DNA of 64,000 bases. It comes from Streptomyces iranensis (lineage in GTDB: Bacteria; Actinomycetota; Actinomycetes; Streptomycetales; Streptomycetaceae). Position 1 is the stretch's first letter; each line of letters starts with the position of its first letter. The translations under genes and the position numbers were made by a program. The notes under the pieces were generated by a model. The model was not told the origin of the DNA. It was given only the letters and a program-made list of their open reading frames with translations, and did not search any database. Where the stretch lies: the NCBI RefSeq assembly GCF_017874715.1, contig NZ_JAGGLR010000005.1, positions 248,001 to 312,000 on the forward strand, read 5' to 3'. Below, in pieces: positions 42,028 to 49,482 of the stretch.

Positions 42028-42630
42028 TCAGACCGCCGCGGCGCGCCGCAGATCCCCGATGCCCTGATCGAGCGCGGCCCGCAGATGGTCGGCCCGGCCG
42101 GTCGACTGGAGGATCAGCACACCGCCCTGGATGCCCGCCAGCAGGGCGGCCGCGCGGTGCTCGACATCCAGCTCGGCGGGCAGCTGCCCGGCCGTCTGGA
42201 GGGCCCGGATGCCGGTGGCCAGGCTCTCCTGCCACTGCCGCATCAACGTCACCACGACATCCCGTGCGCCCGGGGTGGAGCGGCCCAGATGGAGGACCAG
42301 CGAGCCCAGCGGACACTCCTCACCCTGCTCCGCATAGCGCTTGACCACCTGGTCGCGCCACCGCTGCCACGCCTCCCAGGAGTCCAGGCAGCCCAGATAC
42401 GGCTGCTGGTCCTCCAGGACCTGGTCGGCCTCGTGGTGCGCGACCGCCAGCAGCAGTTCGTCCTTCCCCTCGGGGAAGTAGTGGAACAGCTGGCTCTTGC
42501 TGGTGCGCGTGCGCGCCATGACGTCGTCGAGCGTGGCCACCGACACGTCCTTCTCGCGCAGCACCGCGGCCGCGCCCTCGATGATCCGGTTCCGGGTGGC
42601 CTTCCCCTTCGCCGTCAGCTCCTTGTGCAT
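42028..42630 (-). CDS. TetR family repressor (SDR-linked)
   Basis: A 200-residue TetR regulator: HTH in ATRNRIIEGAAAVLREKD, VATLDDVMARTRTSKSQLFH YF (about 24-45), then a ligand domain with the C-terminal AAALLAGIQGGVLI of the TetR_C_6/AcrR-like group. Its N-terminus is preceded by GAGAGGGG and, 16 bp upstream of the start, by the palindrome 42646-42661, pointing to autoregulation. Target gene: the downstream SDR. Confidence 0.92.
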   Translation of the reverse strand: MHKELTAKGKATRNRIIEGAAAVLREKDVSVATLDDVMARTRTSKSQLFHYFPEGKDELLLAVAHHEADQVLEDQQPYLGCLDSWEAWQRWRDQVVKRYAEQGEECPLGSLVLHLGRSTPGARDVVVTLMRQWQESLATGIRALQTAGQLPAELDVEHRAAALLAGIQGGVLILQSTGRADHLRAALDQGIGDLRRAAAV

Positions 42631-42645
42631 GGCGCCCCTCTCGAT

Positions 42646-42661
42646 TGGACCGGCTGGTCCA
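42646..42661. promoter_or_regulatory. TetR-type operator before the TetR gene
   Basis: TGGACCGGCTGGTCCA: arms TGGACC/GGTCCA around 4 nt, the same spacing as the perfect palindrome at 41965-41980. Position just before the TetR ribosome site fits autorepression. Confidence 0.7.
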
Positions 42662-42663
42662 GC

Positions 42664-43266
42664 CTATTGCGCCTCTGGTGCCGGCCAGAGCGCCCGCGCG
42701 GCCCCGGGCAGGCCGTCGACCGCGTCCGGGCCGAGCGTGGCGAGCTGGAGGATGTAGCCGGGCACCGTGGAGGTGATCAGTTGGGCGAGTGAGTCCGTCG
42801 CGGCGTCCGGCGGCAGATGGCCGAAGTCCTGATGCTCCCGCACGATGGCGGCGAGGTCGGCCGTCGCCTCGGTGAGGGCGGTCCGGAGCCGCTCGGCGAG
42901 CGCCGGGTTGCGCAGGGATTCGGACCAGGTCAGTAGCGCGATGGCGGCGAATCCGTTCTCCGCGTGCTTCGCCCTGATGACCTCCAGGAGATCGGCGATC
43001 GCCTCGCCGACCCCGGCGGCGGGCCTGCGCTCGGCCTGGCGGCGGGCCTCGTGCACCACCTCGGCCAGGTTCTCCTCCGCGATCGCGATGATCATGTCCT
43101 GCTTGCTGGGGAAATACCGGTAGATCGACCCCGAGGACACCCCGGCCTCGGCGAGCAGATCCTGCATCGACGTCTCATGGAAACCGTCCCGGACGAAGCA
43201 GCGCCTCGCCGCGGTCAGGATCTCCGCTCTGCGGGCGTCGAGGTACTCCTGGCTCACCTTCGGCAT
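42664..43266 (-). CDS. TetR family regulator of the divergent TPP-enzyme operon
   Basis: A 200-residue TetR protein: ILTAARRCFVRDGFHETSMQ and DLLAEAGVSSGSIYRYFPSK (about 12-55) form the HTH; the rest is a helical ligand domain ending ARALWPAPEAQ. Its stop is 2 bp from the operator of the preceding TetR gene. It is divergent from the TPP-enzyme operon across 120 bp that hold two copies of a related 18-bp motif in inverted orientation, so it should repress both itself and that operon. Confidence 0.92.
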   Translation of the reverse strand: MPKVSQEYLDARRAEILTAARRCFVRDGFHETSMQDLLAEAGVSSGSIYRYFPSKQDMIIAIAEENLAEVVHEARRQAERRPAAGVGEAIADLLEVIRAKHAENGFAAIALLTWSESLRNPALAERLRTALTEATADLAAIVREHQDFGHLPPDAATDSLAQLITSTVPGYILQLATLGPDAVDGLPGAARALWPAPEAQ

Positions 43267-43282
43267 GGCGCCAGGCTACCGC

Positions 43283-43300
43283 AAAAGTGATCGATCGTTC
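43283..43300. promoter_or_regulatory. TetR-type operator copy A
   Basis: AAAAGTGATCGATCGTTC, on the minus strand GAACGATCGATCACTTTT. It shares GAACGRTCRWTCRYTTTT with copy B at 43351-43368 and lies next to the TetR start codon. Confidence 0.65.
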
Positions 43301-43309
43301 GCCTTCCTC

Positions 43310-43338
43310 TTGACAGCGGATGGCGGGCGGGGCAGTGT
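43310..43338 (+). promoter_or_regulatory. Promoter of the TPP-enzyme operon
   Basis: TTGACA (43310-43315), 17-bp spacer, CAGTGT (43333-43338): a good vegetative (HrdB-type) promoter. Expected start point is near 43345, just before operator copy B. Confidence 0.7.
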
Positions 43339-43350
43339 GGCGAAATAAGA

Positions 43351-43368
43351 GAACGGTCATTCGTTTTT
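43351..43368. promoter_or_regulatory. TetR-type operator copy B
   Basis: GAACGGTCATTCGTTTTT, inverted relative to copy A, immediately downstream of the promoter; binding would block elongation. Followed by AGGAGA, the ribosome site of the GTG at 43387. Confidence 0.65.
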
Positions 43369-43386
43369 TTAGACAGGAGAACGCTT

Positions 43387-45123
43387 GTGGCGACAGCCAG
43401 TGGAGTCGTGCCCCGGGTCGCGCATGATGTCGCTCGCGCCCTGAAGGACGGCGGCGTCGACCGGGTCTTCCTGATCACCGGTGGTGATCTGTGGCTCTGG
43501 CGCGCCCTGCGCGATCACGGCATCGAGATGTGCCTGGCCCGCAGCGAGGCCGCGTCCGTGGTGATGGCCGATGCCTACGCCCGGGTCACCGGCAGGCCCG
43601 CCGTCGTGTACGGGCAGTGGGGGCCGGGAGCGGCGAACGTCGCCGCCGCGCTCGCGGACGCCCGGTGGGCCCACAGCCCGCTCGTGGCGCTCACCAGCAC
43701 CGTCTCGACGCGGGTCGAGTACAAATACGAGTACCAGGAGCTCGACCAGCCGCCCATGTTCCAGTCGGTGACGAAGTGGCAGGCGCGGGTCGCGCGGGCG
43801 GACCGCGCCGGTGAACTCGTCGCCCAGGCGTTGCGCGTCGCGGGCGCGGGGGCCCCGGGTCCGGTGCACATCGACATCCCGTGCGACCTCCTCGCCGCCG
43901 AAGCGGCACCGTCCGACAACCTCGCGGCGGAAGCCGCACCGACGCACGCCGACGCCACCTGCACGCTGATCCGTCGCCCGACCCCGCCGGCTCCCTCGGC
44001 CGCCGCCGTGGCCGATATCGCCGACCGCCTCGCCCGGAGCCTGCGACCGGTGCTCCTGGCCGGCAACGGGGTCCTGACCGCCGACGCCGCCGAAGACCTC
44101 ACCCGACTCGCGGAAACCGCGGGTGTTCCGGTCCTCACGACCCTGGGCGGGAAGGGTTCGATCGCCGAGAACCATCCGCTGTCGGTCGGCGTGGCGGGAC
44201 GCTACGCGAGCAAGGTGGCGAACGAGATCGCGCGCGAGGCCGACTTCGTCCTCGCGATCGGCACCGACCTCGGCGGCCTCGCGACCGACACCTACACCCT
44301 GCCCTCGGCGGACGCGGACGTGGTCCAGGTCGACGTAATGGCAGAGCACATCGGCCGGACCCGCGCGGTCGGCGCGGGAGTGGTCGCCGACGCGGGCGAG
44401 CTGTGCCGAGCCCTTGCGGTGGCGGCGCCCTCGGAGTCCGGCAACCGTGCGCACCACACATGGCGCGAGGCGGTGCGGAGCAGATGCGCGGCCTGGCAGC
44501 AGGCGTTCCATGCCGTCGCGCGCCGCCCCGCCGCCGGGCATGTCCGGCCCGAAGCCGTCGTGGCCATCCTGCGCGAGCTGGCGGACGACCGTGATCTGCT
44601 CGTCGCGGACACTGGGTTCATGGGGGCCTGGGGAGGCGCGCTGTTTCCCGTCCACGCGCCCGGCCGGACGTTCCTGCGCGCCGCCGGCACGCTCGGCTGG
44701 GCGTTCCCGGCGGTCCTCGGGGCACAGCTCGCGACGGGGGCGGAACGCCGTGCGTTCGCGCTCGTGGGCGACGGTGGCTTCGGCTACCACGTCGGGGACC
44801 TGGAGACCGCGCTGCGGCTGGACATTCCCGCGGTGACCATCGTCCTGAACAACGCGAGCCTCGCCTACGAACACGTCGGGTTCAAGCACGCCCTCGGCGG
44901 GGAGCCCGTGTCGGAGGTCTGCGACTTCCTCGACGTCGACCACGCCAAGCTCGCGGCGGCGTACGGGGTGTTCGCGGCCCGCGTCGACTCGGCCGGCGCC
45001 TTCCGGAGCGCCCTGGAGAAGGCGATCGCCACTGCCCGCCCGGCGCTGATCGACGTCGTCGTCAGCAAGGAGCGCGTCGCTCCGGTCACCACCTTCGACA
45101 CCCGGCTGATCAGGGACGTCTGA
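43387..45123 (+). CDS. TPP-dependent lyase/decarboxylase-like enzyme
   Basis: A 578-residue member of the acetolactate synthase/benzoylformate decarboxylase superfamily: N-terminal DGGVDRVFLITGGDLWLWRA, catalytic Glu in ARSEAASVVMADAYARVTG (about 54), middle Rossmann-like domain (PVLLAGNGVLTA), and TPP/Mg motif GDGGFGYHVGDLETA...VLNNASLA (about 459-490). The position normally holding pyruvate- or oxoacid-specific residues (LWLWRA instead of HP-x-E/D) differs from true acetolactate synthases, so a carboligase or aldehyde lyase role is possible. GTG 43387 has AGGAGA 6 nt upstream. First gene of a four-gene operon behind a TetR-controlled promoter; all genes run the same way with small gaps. Confidence 0.87.
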   Translation: MATASGVVPRVAHDVARALKDGGVDRVFLITGGDLWLWRALRDHGIEMCLARSEAASVVMADAYARVTGRPAVVYGQWGPGAANVAAALADARWAHSPLVALTSTVSTRVEYKYEYQELDQPPMFQSVTKWQARVARADRAGELVAQALRVAGAGAPGPVHIDIPCDLLAAEAAPSDNLAAEAAPTHADATCTLIRRPTPPAPSAAAVADIADRLARSLRPVLLAGNGVLTADAAEDLTRLAETAGVPVLTTLGGKGSIAENHPLSVGVAGRYASKVANEIAREADFVLAIGTDLGGLATDTYTLPSADADVVQVDVMAEHIGRTRAVGAGVVADAGELCRALAVAAPSESGNRAHHTWREAVRSRCAAWQQAFHAVARRPAAGHVRPEAVVAILRELADDRDLLVADTGFMGAWGGALFPVHAPGRTFLRAAGTLGWAFPAVLGAQLATGAERRAFALVGDGGFGYHVGDLETALRLDIPAVTIVLNNASLAYEHVGFKHALGGEPVSEVCDFLDVDHAKLAAAYGVFAARVDSAGAFRSALEKAIATARPALIDVVVSKERVAPVTTFDTRLIRDV

Positions 45124-45178
45124 TCTCGTCGTCGTGCTCGTTGTCGTGGAAGAGAGTCGCGGAAGAGAGGAGATGGCC

Positions 45179-45758
45179 ATGCGGCTGCCGCTGCTCCATC
45201 GTGAGGAACTGGCCCCGGAACAGCGGGGTCTGTACGACGCCTTCGACGCCATGGTGAAGGCCGACGAATACGCGGGATTGGAGGTCCGCGACGCCGGGGG
45301 AGCGTTCGTCGGACCGTGGGGGGGTGATGCTCCACTTCCCGGAGCTGGGACAGGCGCTCGCCCGGTTCATCGACCTCGCCCAGCGGCTTCCCGGACTCTC
45401 CGAGCGGGCCCGACAGGTCGTCGTCCTGACGATCGGAGCGCGCTTCGACGTGGCGTACGAGCTGTACGCGCACGCCCGGCTGGGGGCGCGGGCCGGGCTG
45501 CGGCCGAATCAGGTGGCCACGCTGTGCGCGGGCGGCCGCCCGTCCGGCCTCACCGAGGAGGAGGTGCTCGCGGCCGACGTCGCGACCGCCCTGACCGGGC
45601 CAGGCTCCCTGCCAGGGCCGCTGTACGACACGGCCGTCAGGACGCTGGGGCAGGAGGCCCTCGACGCGATCGTCTTCGTGACCGTCCACTACCTGGCGTT
45701 GGGAGTCGTCCTCAACGCGTACGACGTGCCGGCGGGAAGCCCGGCCCCGCGGAAGTAG
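45179..45758 (+). pseudogene. Carboxymuconolactone decarboxylase-family gene interrupted by a frameshift at a G7 tract
   Basis: Two reading frames together make one CMD/AhpD-like protein of about 190 residues. Frame 1 from ATG 45179 (GAGAGGAG 6 nt upstream) gives MRLPLLHREELAPEQRGLY...VRDAGGAFVGPWG. After seven G at 45318-45324 the sequence continues only in the next frame: MLHFPELGQALARFID...RQVVVLTIGARFDVAYELYAHA, ending at 45758. With six G the frames join as GPWGVMLHF. This may be a sequencing error, a slippery site with programmed or phase-variable reading, or a true lesion. The second frame has its own GTG/ATG near 45324 but lacks a ribosome site. Role inferred: peroxidase- or decarboxylase-like enzyme of the operon. 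Confidence 0.8.
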
Positions 45759-45780
45759 CCCCGCAAGGAGGAGAAACCCC

Positions 45781-46353
45781 ATGTTCGAGGACCCCGAGGA
45801 CTTCGGGACGTTCGGCCGCTACGTGGAGACACCGGTCGACGCCATGCCACCGGAGATGCGCGGCGCGTACGAGTACACCCGGCGGTTGCGCGGCCTGGTG
45901 CCCGGCCCGCACAAGATCTGGCTGGCCAACCCCCGGCTGCTGACGGCGATCGTGCCGACGGGTGCGTACTTCCAGACGGACTCGTCGCTGTCCAAGGCGG
46001 AGATCGAGATTGTCACGAACGTCGTCACCGGCCACTGGCGCTCGGCCTACGCCGCCTACGAGCACGAGAAGATCGGCGTGGCGCTGGGCGGCCTTGACCC
46101 GACGAAGGTGGCGGCCATCGTCGCCGGCCGTCCCACCTCCTTCGACGACCTACGGCAGCAGCTCGTGTACGAACTCGCGTCATCGCTGGTGGGACGGCGT
46201 GTCGTTCCCGTCGGGCTGTACCGCCGGGCCAAGGAGACGATCGGCGACGCGGGCATCGTCGACGTCACCGTGCTGATGGGCTGGTTCACCGGTGTGTCGC
46301 TGACCCTCGCCGCGTTCGACGTGCCGTCGAACGCGGTCGGCCTGGACCAGTGA
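45781..46353 (+). CDS. Carboxymuconolactone decarboxylase/AhpD-like protein
   Basis: A 190-residue all-helical CMD-like protein (FGRYVETPVDAMPPEMRGAYE, LSKAEIEIVTNVVTGHWRSAYAAYEHEKIG about 70-99). The position of the AhpD CxxC redox pair holds no cysteines, so it is not a classic AhpD peroxidase; the conserved E...H around EHEKIG remains. AAGGAGGAG lies 7 nt before the ATG. It follows the frameshifted homologue after 22 bp; the two may form a heteromer. Confidence 0.85.
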   Translation: MFEDPEDFGTFGRYVETPVDAMPPEMRGAYEYTRRLRGLVPGPHKIWLANPRLLTAIVPTGAYFQTDSSLSKAEIEIVTNVVTGHWRSAYAAYEHEKIGVALGGLDPTKVAAIVAGRPTSFDDLRQQLVYELASSLVGRRVVPVGLYRRAKETIGDAGIVDVTVLMGWFTGVSLTLAAFDVPSNAVGLDQ

Positions 46354-46373
46354 GACCCCGAGGAAGGACGACC

Positions 46374-47336
46374 ATGGAAACCGCAACTCTGCACACCGTC
46401 GCCGAGTTCCCCGAGCACTCCTTCCTGGAGAACCTCGCGGTGCGAAGCGACAACTCGATCGTCGTGACATCGCTCAACCACAAGCAGCTGTGGCTGATTC
46501 CGGCTTCCGGCGCGGCGGACACCCGGGTCGAGCCGATCCTCCTGCACACCTACGACCACCTCGTCTCGGCGGTCGTGGAGACCGAGCCGGATGTGTTCCA
46601 CGTGGCCCTCAGTGACGGCTACACCACACACGCGTCGTATCTGAGCCGAGTCGATCTGCGGGGCCGGCTACCCGGCGCCGCCCCCGCGGTCGAGACGGTC
46701 CTCACCTTCGACTCCCGGGTGCGGGCCCTGAACGGGGGCTGTGCGATCGCTCCCGGTGTCCTGCTGCTGGCCGACTGCTTCGGCGGCTTCGTCTGGCGTG
46801 TCGACCTGTCCGCCGCCGGCGGCCCGGCGGTCGCCGACGTCTGGCTCGCCCACCCGAGCATGGAGCACGACCCGCTCAGCACCATGAGGCCGCTCCAGCC
46901 GGGCATCAACGGTGTGCGTTATGCGGAGCGGACCCACCACCTGTACTACACCTCCACGGCGCAGCGGTTGTTCATGCGGGTGCCGGTCGACCCCGACACC
47001 CTCGACCCGGCCGGAGCGCCGGAGCATGTCGGTGGTGGCACGATGGCCGACGACTTCTGCCTCGACGAGGACGCGGGCGTTGCCTACGTCACCACGCACC
47101 GTCAGAACACCCTCGACCGTGTGCTGCTGGACGGGCCGCCGGACCAGCCCCGGGACATCGTCATCGGCGACCCCCTGGACCTGCGCCTCCTGGGGCCGTC
47201 GAGCATCGCCTGGGGGCGCGGGCCCGGTGAGTACGGACGCGTGGCCTACCTCATCACCGACGGCGGGACCACCGCACCGCCTCCGGACGGCCGTGCGCGC
47301 CGCTCGAGGGTCCTGCGCATGGAACTACCGCGCTAG
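46374..47336 (+). CDS. SMP-30/gluconolactonase-like beta-propeller protein
   Basis: A 320-residue beta-propeller. Repeating blade motifs such as ENLAVRSDNSIVVTSLNHKQ (about 19-38), LNGGCAIAPGVLLLADCFGG, PGINGVRYAERTHHLYYTST and ADDFCLDEDAGVAYVTTH (Asn/Asp positions of a metal-binding lactonase) match the SMP-30 family that opens lactones. No signal peptide. ATG 46374 has GAGGAAGGA upstream. Last gene of the TetR-controlled operon. A lactonase would fit removal of a lactone formed from the aldehyde or acid product of the TPP enzyme. Confidence 0.82.
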   Translation: METATLHTVAEFPEHSFLENLAVRSDNSIVVTSLNHKQLWLIPASGAADTRVEPILLHTYDHLVSAVVETEPDVFHVALSDGYTTHASYLSRVDLRGRLPGAAPAVETVLTFDSRVRALNGGCAIAPGVLLLADCFGGFVWRVDLSAAGGPAVADVWLAHPSMEHDPLSTMRPLQPGINGVRYAERTHHLYYTSTAQRLFMRVPVDPDTLDPAGAPEHVGGGTMADDFCLDEDAGVAYVTTHRQNTLDRVLLDGPPDQPRDIVIGDPLDLRLLGPSSIAWGRGPGEYGRVAYLITDGGTTAPPPDGRARRSRVLRMELPR

Positions 47337-47360
47337 ATGTCTTCGATCACACGATGCGAA

Positions 47361-47394
47361 ACTGTCCTGCCGGGTACGTACCCGGCAGGACAGT
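47361..47394. terminator. Perfect 34-bp palindromic bidirectional terminator
   Basis: ACTGTCCTGCCGGGTAC at 47361-47377 is followed directly by its exact reverse complement. It lies between the convergent propeller gene and secreted-protein gene, fitting a two-way terminator stem of up to 15 bp. No strong T-tract, as is usual in Streptomyces. Confidence 0.85.
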
Positions 47395-47416
47395 GTTCCG
47401 ACTGGCGAGCAGTGGA

Positions 47417-47788
47417 TTACCTGCGGACGATCCGGAACGTCGGGTTCGCGCGGGTTCCGCGGGTGTCCACCTGATAGGTACCAGTGGGCACCTTGTACGA
47501 TCCCATCTGGAAAATGTCGCGCCCCTTCTTGCCCTGGACATACACCAATTTGCCGACCTTGATCGAAGGCCGCCAACGAGTGCAGTGGCCAGGGGCGATC
47601 GCGTTGGTGTGCGCGTTTGTGGTGAAGGCGACGAACGAACTGTAGCCACTCGCGTGGTTGCAGACACGCATCTTACCGGCGGCCGCCGGCGCGGCCGAGG
47701 CGGCTGGAGCGGTCACGGCGAACGCGCCGGCAATACCGGCCAGACCCATTGCACCGAAAGCGATACGCCGAACGAACTGGTTACTCAC
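47417..47788 (-). CDS. Small secreted protein with signal peptide
   Basis: A 123-residue protein. The signal peptide FVRRIAFGAMGLAGIAGAFA runs to APAASAAP with an AxA cleavage site near residue 33. The mature 90-residue part is basic, with two Cys (RVCNHASG and PGHCTRW) that may form a disulfide, and repeated aromatic-turn segments (KLVYVQGKKG, TYQVDTRG). I do not recognise a family; such small Cys pairs occur in Streptomyces spore-wall or peptidase-inhibitor-like proteins. GTG 47788 has GGAG 5 nt upstream. The promoter region to 47943 is relatively AT-rich for this genome. Confidence 0.85.
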   Translation of the reverse strand: MSNQFVRRIAFGAMGLAGIAGAFAVTAPAASAAPAAAGKMRVCNHASGYSSFVAFTTNAHTNAIAPGHCTRWRPSIKVGKLVYVQGKKGRDIFQMGSYKVPTGTYQVDTRGTRANPTFRIVRR

Positions 47789-47943
47789 AGCATCTCCATC
47801 GTGTCGGAAAACGACTCGATTGCCACCTTGTCCGGCGGCAGTAATGACCGACTAACCAGCACCTAACGTTCGCTGCCGTATGACTAACGTGCCGCCGCCG
47901 AAAACATCAAAGAGGTCGTCAACGAGGTCGGCAGCCCGGACCG

Positions 47944-48861
47944 TCACCCGGGGGTATCGGCCAGTTCGGCGGCCTCCTGCCGCAGGGCGTGTGCCACCGC
48001 GTTCGCCGATGCCGTGGCGGGGCTCGGCGCGTGTACGAGGCTGACGCGTCGCCACTCCTCCGCCACGCCCTCGACGGCGACGAGACGCACACCGGGCGGG
48101 ACGGCGGGAAGCAGTGCCGGCGGGGCCGTGGTGATGCCCGCCCCGGCCGCCACCAGATGCAGCTTCGTCAGCCAGTCGCGGACGGTGTGGCGGACCCGGG
48201 GCCGTCCCGGCAGCCCCGGCCAGACACCGAGCAGCGGCTCCTCCGCGACGGCCGGGCTGGCGATCCACGGCTCGTCCGCGATCTCCTCGGCCGTGACGCT
48301 GTCGCGTCCGGCGAACCGGCCGCTCGCCGCCACCGCCACGGCCAGCCGGGTCTCGAACAGCGGCTCCACACGCAGCGGCGGGGCATCGGTGTCGGGGGAG
48401 CGGTGGGGTGGCCTGGACGACAGCACGGCGACATCGAGTGTGCCGGTGCGCAGCGCCCGTACCAGCGATGGTGTGGTGCCCTCCCGTGTGCTCACCCGGA
48501 TCCGGGGGTGCTCCCGGCGCAGGGTGGCCAGCGCACGGGACACGATCACCGCTCCGGCGGTGGGGAAGAACCCGAGCCGGACCGGGCCGTCCTCCGCCTC
48601 GGCCCCGCGCAACTCACGGTCGGCCGCGTCGAGCGCGTCCAGCGCGACCACGGCGTGCCGCAGCAGGGCGCGCCCCTCGGTGGTCAGCCGCACACCGCCC
48701 GGGTGGCGGTCGAAGAGCCGGGCACCGGCCGCCTGCTCCAGCGCGGCCACCTGTCGGGAGACGGCCGACTGGGTGTACCCGAGTGTCTCCGCCGCGGCGG
48801 TGATCGTGCCCCGCTCCGCCACCTCGCGCAGCACCCGCAGCCCGACCAGGGTCATGTCCAT
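47944..48861 (-). CDS. LysR family regulator of the tautomerase gene
   Basis: A 305-residue LysR protein: HTH in LRVLREVAERGTITAAAETL and QSAVSRQVAALEQAAGARLF (about 6-60), then an effector domain (LGFFPTAG, VAVLSSRPP). ATG 48861 or the ATG two codons on is the likely start; no strong ribosome site is visible. It is divergent from the tautomerase gene, with the palindrome 48902-48922 between them. Confidence 0.92.
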   Translation of the reverse strand: MDMTLVGLRVLREVAERGTITAAAETLGYTQSAVSRQVAALEQAAGARLFDRHPGGVRLTTEGRALLRHAVVALDALDAADRELRGAEAEDGPVRLGFFPTAGAVIVSRALATLRREHPRIRVSTREGTTPSLVRALRTGTLDVAVLSSRPPHRSPDTDAPPLRVEPLFETRLAVAVAASGRFAGRDSVTAEEIADEPWIASPAVAEEPLLGVWPGLPGRPRVRHTVRDWLTKLHLVAAGAGITTAPPALLPAVPPGVRLVAVEGVAEEWRRVSLVHAPSPATASANAVAHALRQEAAELADTPG

Positions 48862-48901
48862 GAACGCACGTCCATGCGCACGCAGCATACCGGCCATGCG
48901 A

Positions 48902-48922
48902 GACATTCGTTGGCGGAATGTC
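48902..48922. promoter_or_regulatory. LysR-type operator
   Basis: GACATTC-GTTGGCG-GAATGTC: a perfect 7-bp inverted repeat with 7-nt spacer containing a T-N11-A core, the classic LysR box, midway between the LysR start and the tautomerase start. Confidence 0.78.
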
Positions 48923-48975
48923 GTGGGTGTTCCTAGCGTGATGGGCACACCACAGCAGAACGGAAACGACACACC

Positions 48976-49383
48976 ATGCCTCTGGTCAACATCTACCTGC
49001 GCGAGGGCACCACCCCGGAGTACCGCCGGAATGTCTCGCTGGGCATCCACCGGTCCATGGTGGACGTCCTGAAGATCCCGCAGGACGACCAGTTCCACCT
49101 CATCCACGAACTCAAGCCCGAGAACGTCCAGACGCAGCCGGTGTTCTTCGGCATCCGCCGCGGCGACCGCACGATGTTCATCCAGCTCTTCTTCAACGAC
49201 CGCGATCCCCAGCAGAAGGCGGAGCTGTTCGCGGCCATCCGCGGCAACCTCCGGCTGTACGCGGACGTCCCCGAGGAGGACATCCTCCTGTGCGCGGTCG
49301 AGACGAACAGCGAGAACTGGTGGGCGGCCGGGCGGACCGTCAACCCCCGGACGGGCTACGACGAGCGCATGGACATCGATTGA
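48976..49383 (+). CDS. Tautomerase family protein (4-oxalocrotonate tautomerase superfamily)
   Basis: A 135-residue tautomerase. After Met removal the N-terminal catalytic Pro is exposed (MPLVNIYLREG); the Arg near residue 10 and the C-terminal extension YADVPEEDILLCAVETNSENWW are typical of the Tautomerase_2 group. It catalyses keto-enol proton transfers on small acids. Controlled by the divergent LysR. Confidence 0.9.
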   Translation: MPLVNIYLREGTTPEYRRNVSLGIHRSMVDVLKIPQDDQFHLIHELKPENVQTQPVFFGIRRGDRTMFIQLFFNDRDPQQKAELFAAIRGNLRLYADVPEEDILLCAVETNSENWWAAGRTVNPRTGYDERMDID

Positions 49384-49482
49384 CCATCGAGGAGCGAACG
49401 GAGCCGCGGGCCGGGCGCTCACGGCGCCCGGCCCGGGGGAGGGACGGCGGGATCGCCGCCCCTCCCCCCTGCGCTGTCCTGG

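Noticed and set aside
12238..45123. Possible acetolactate synthase catalytic subunit genes (both TPP enzymes)
   Set aside because: Neither is followed by an ilvN-type regulatory subunit and substrate-pocket residues differ, so a valine/isoleucine role is not supported.
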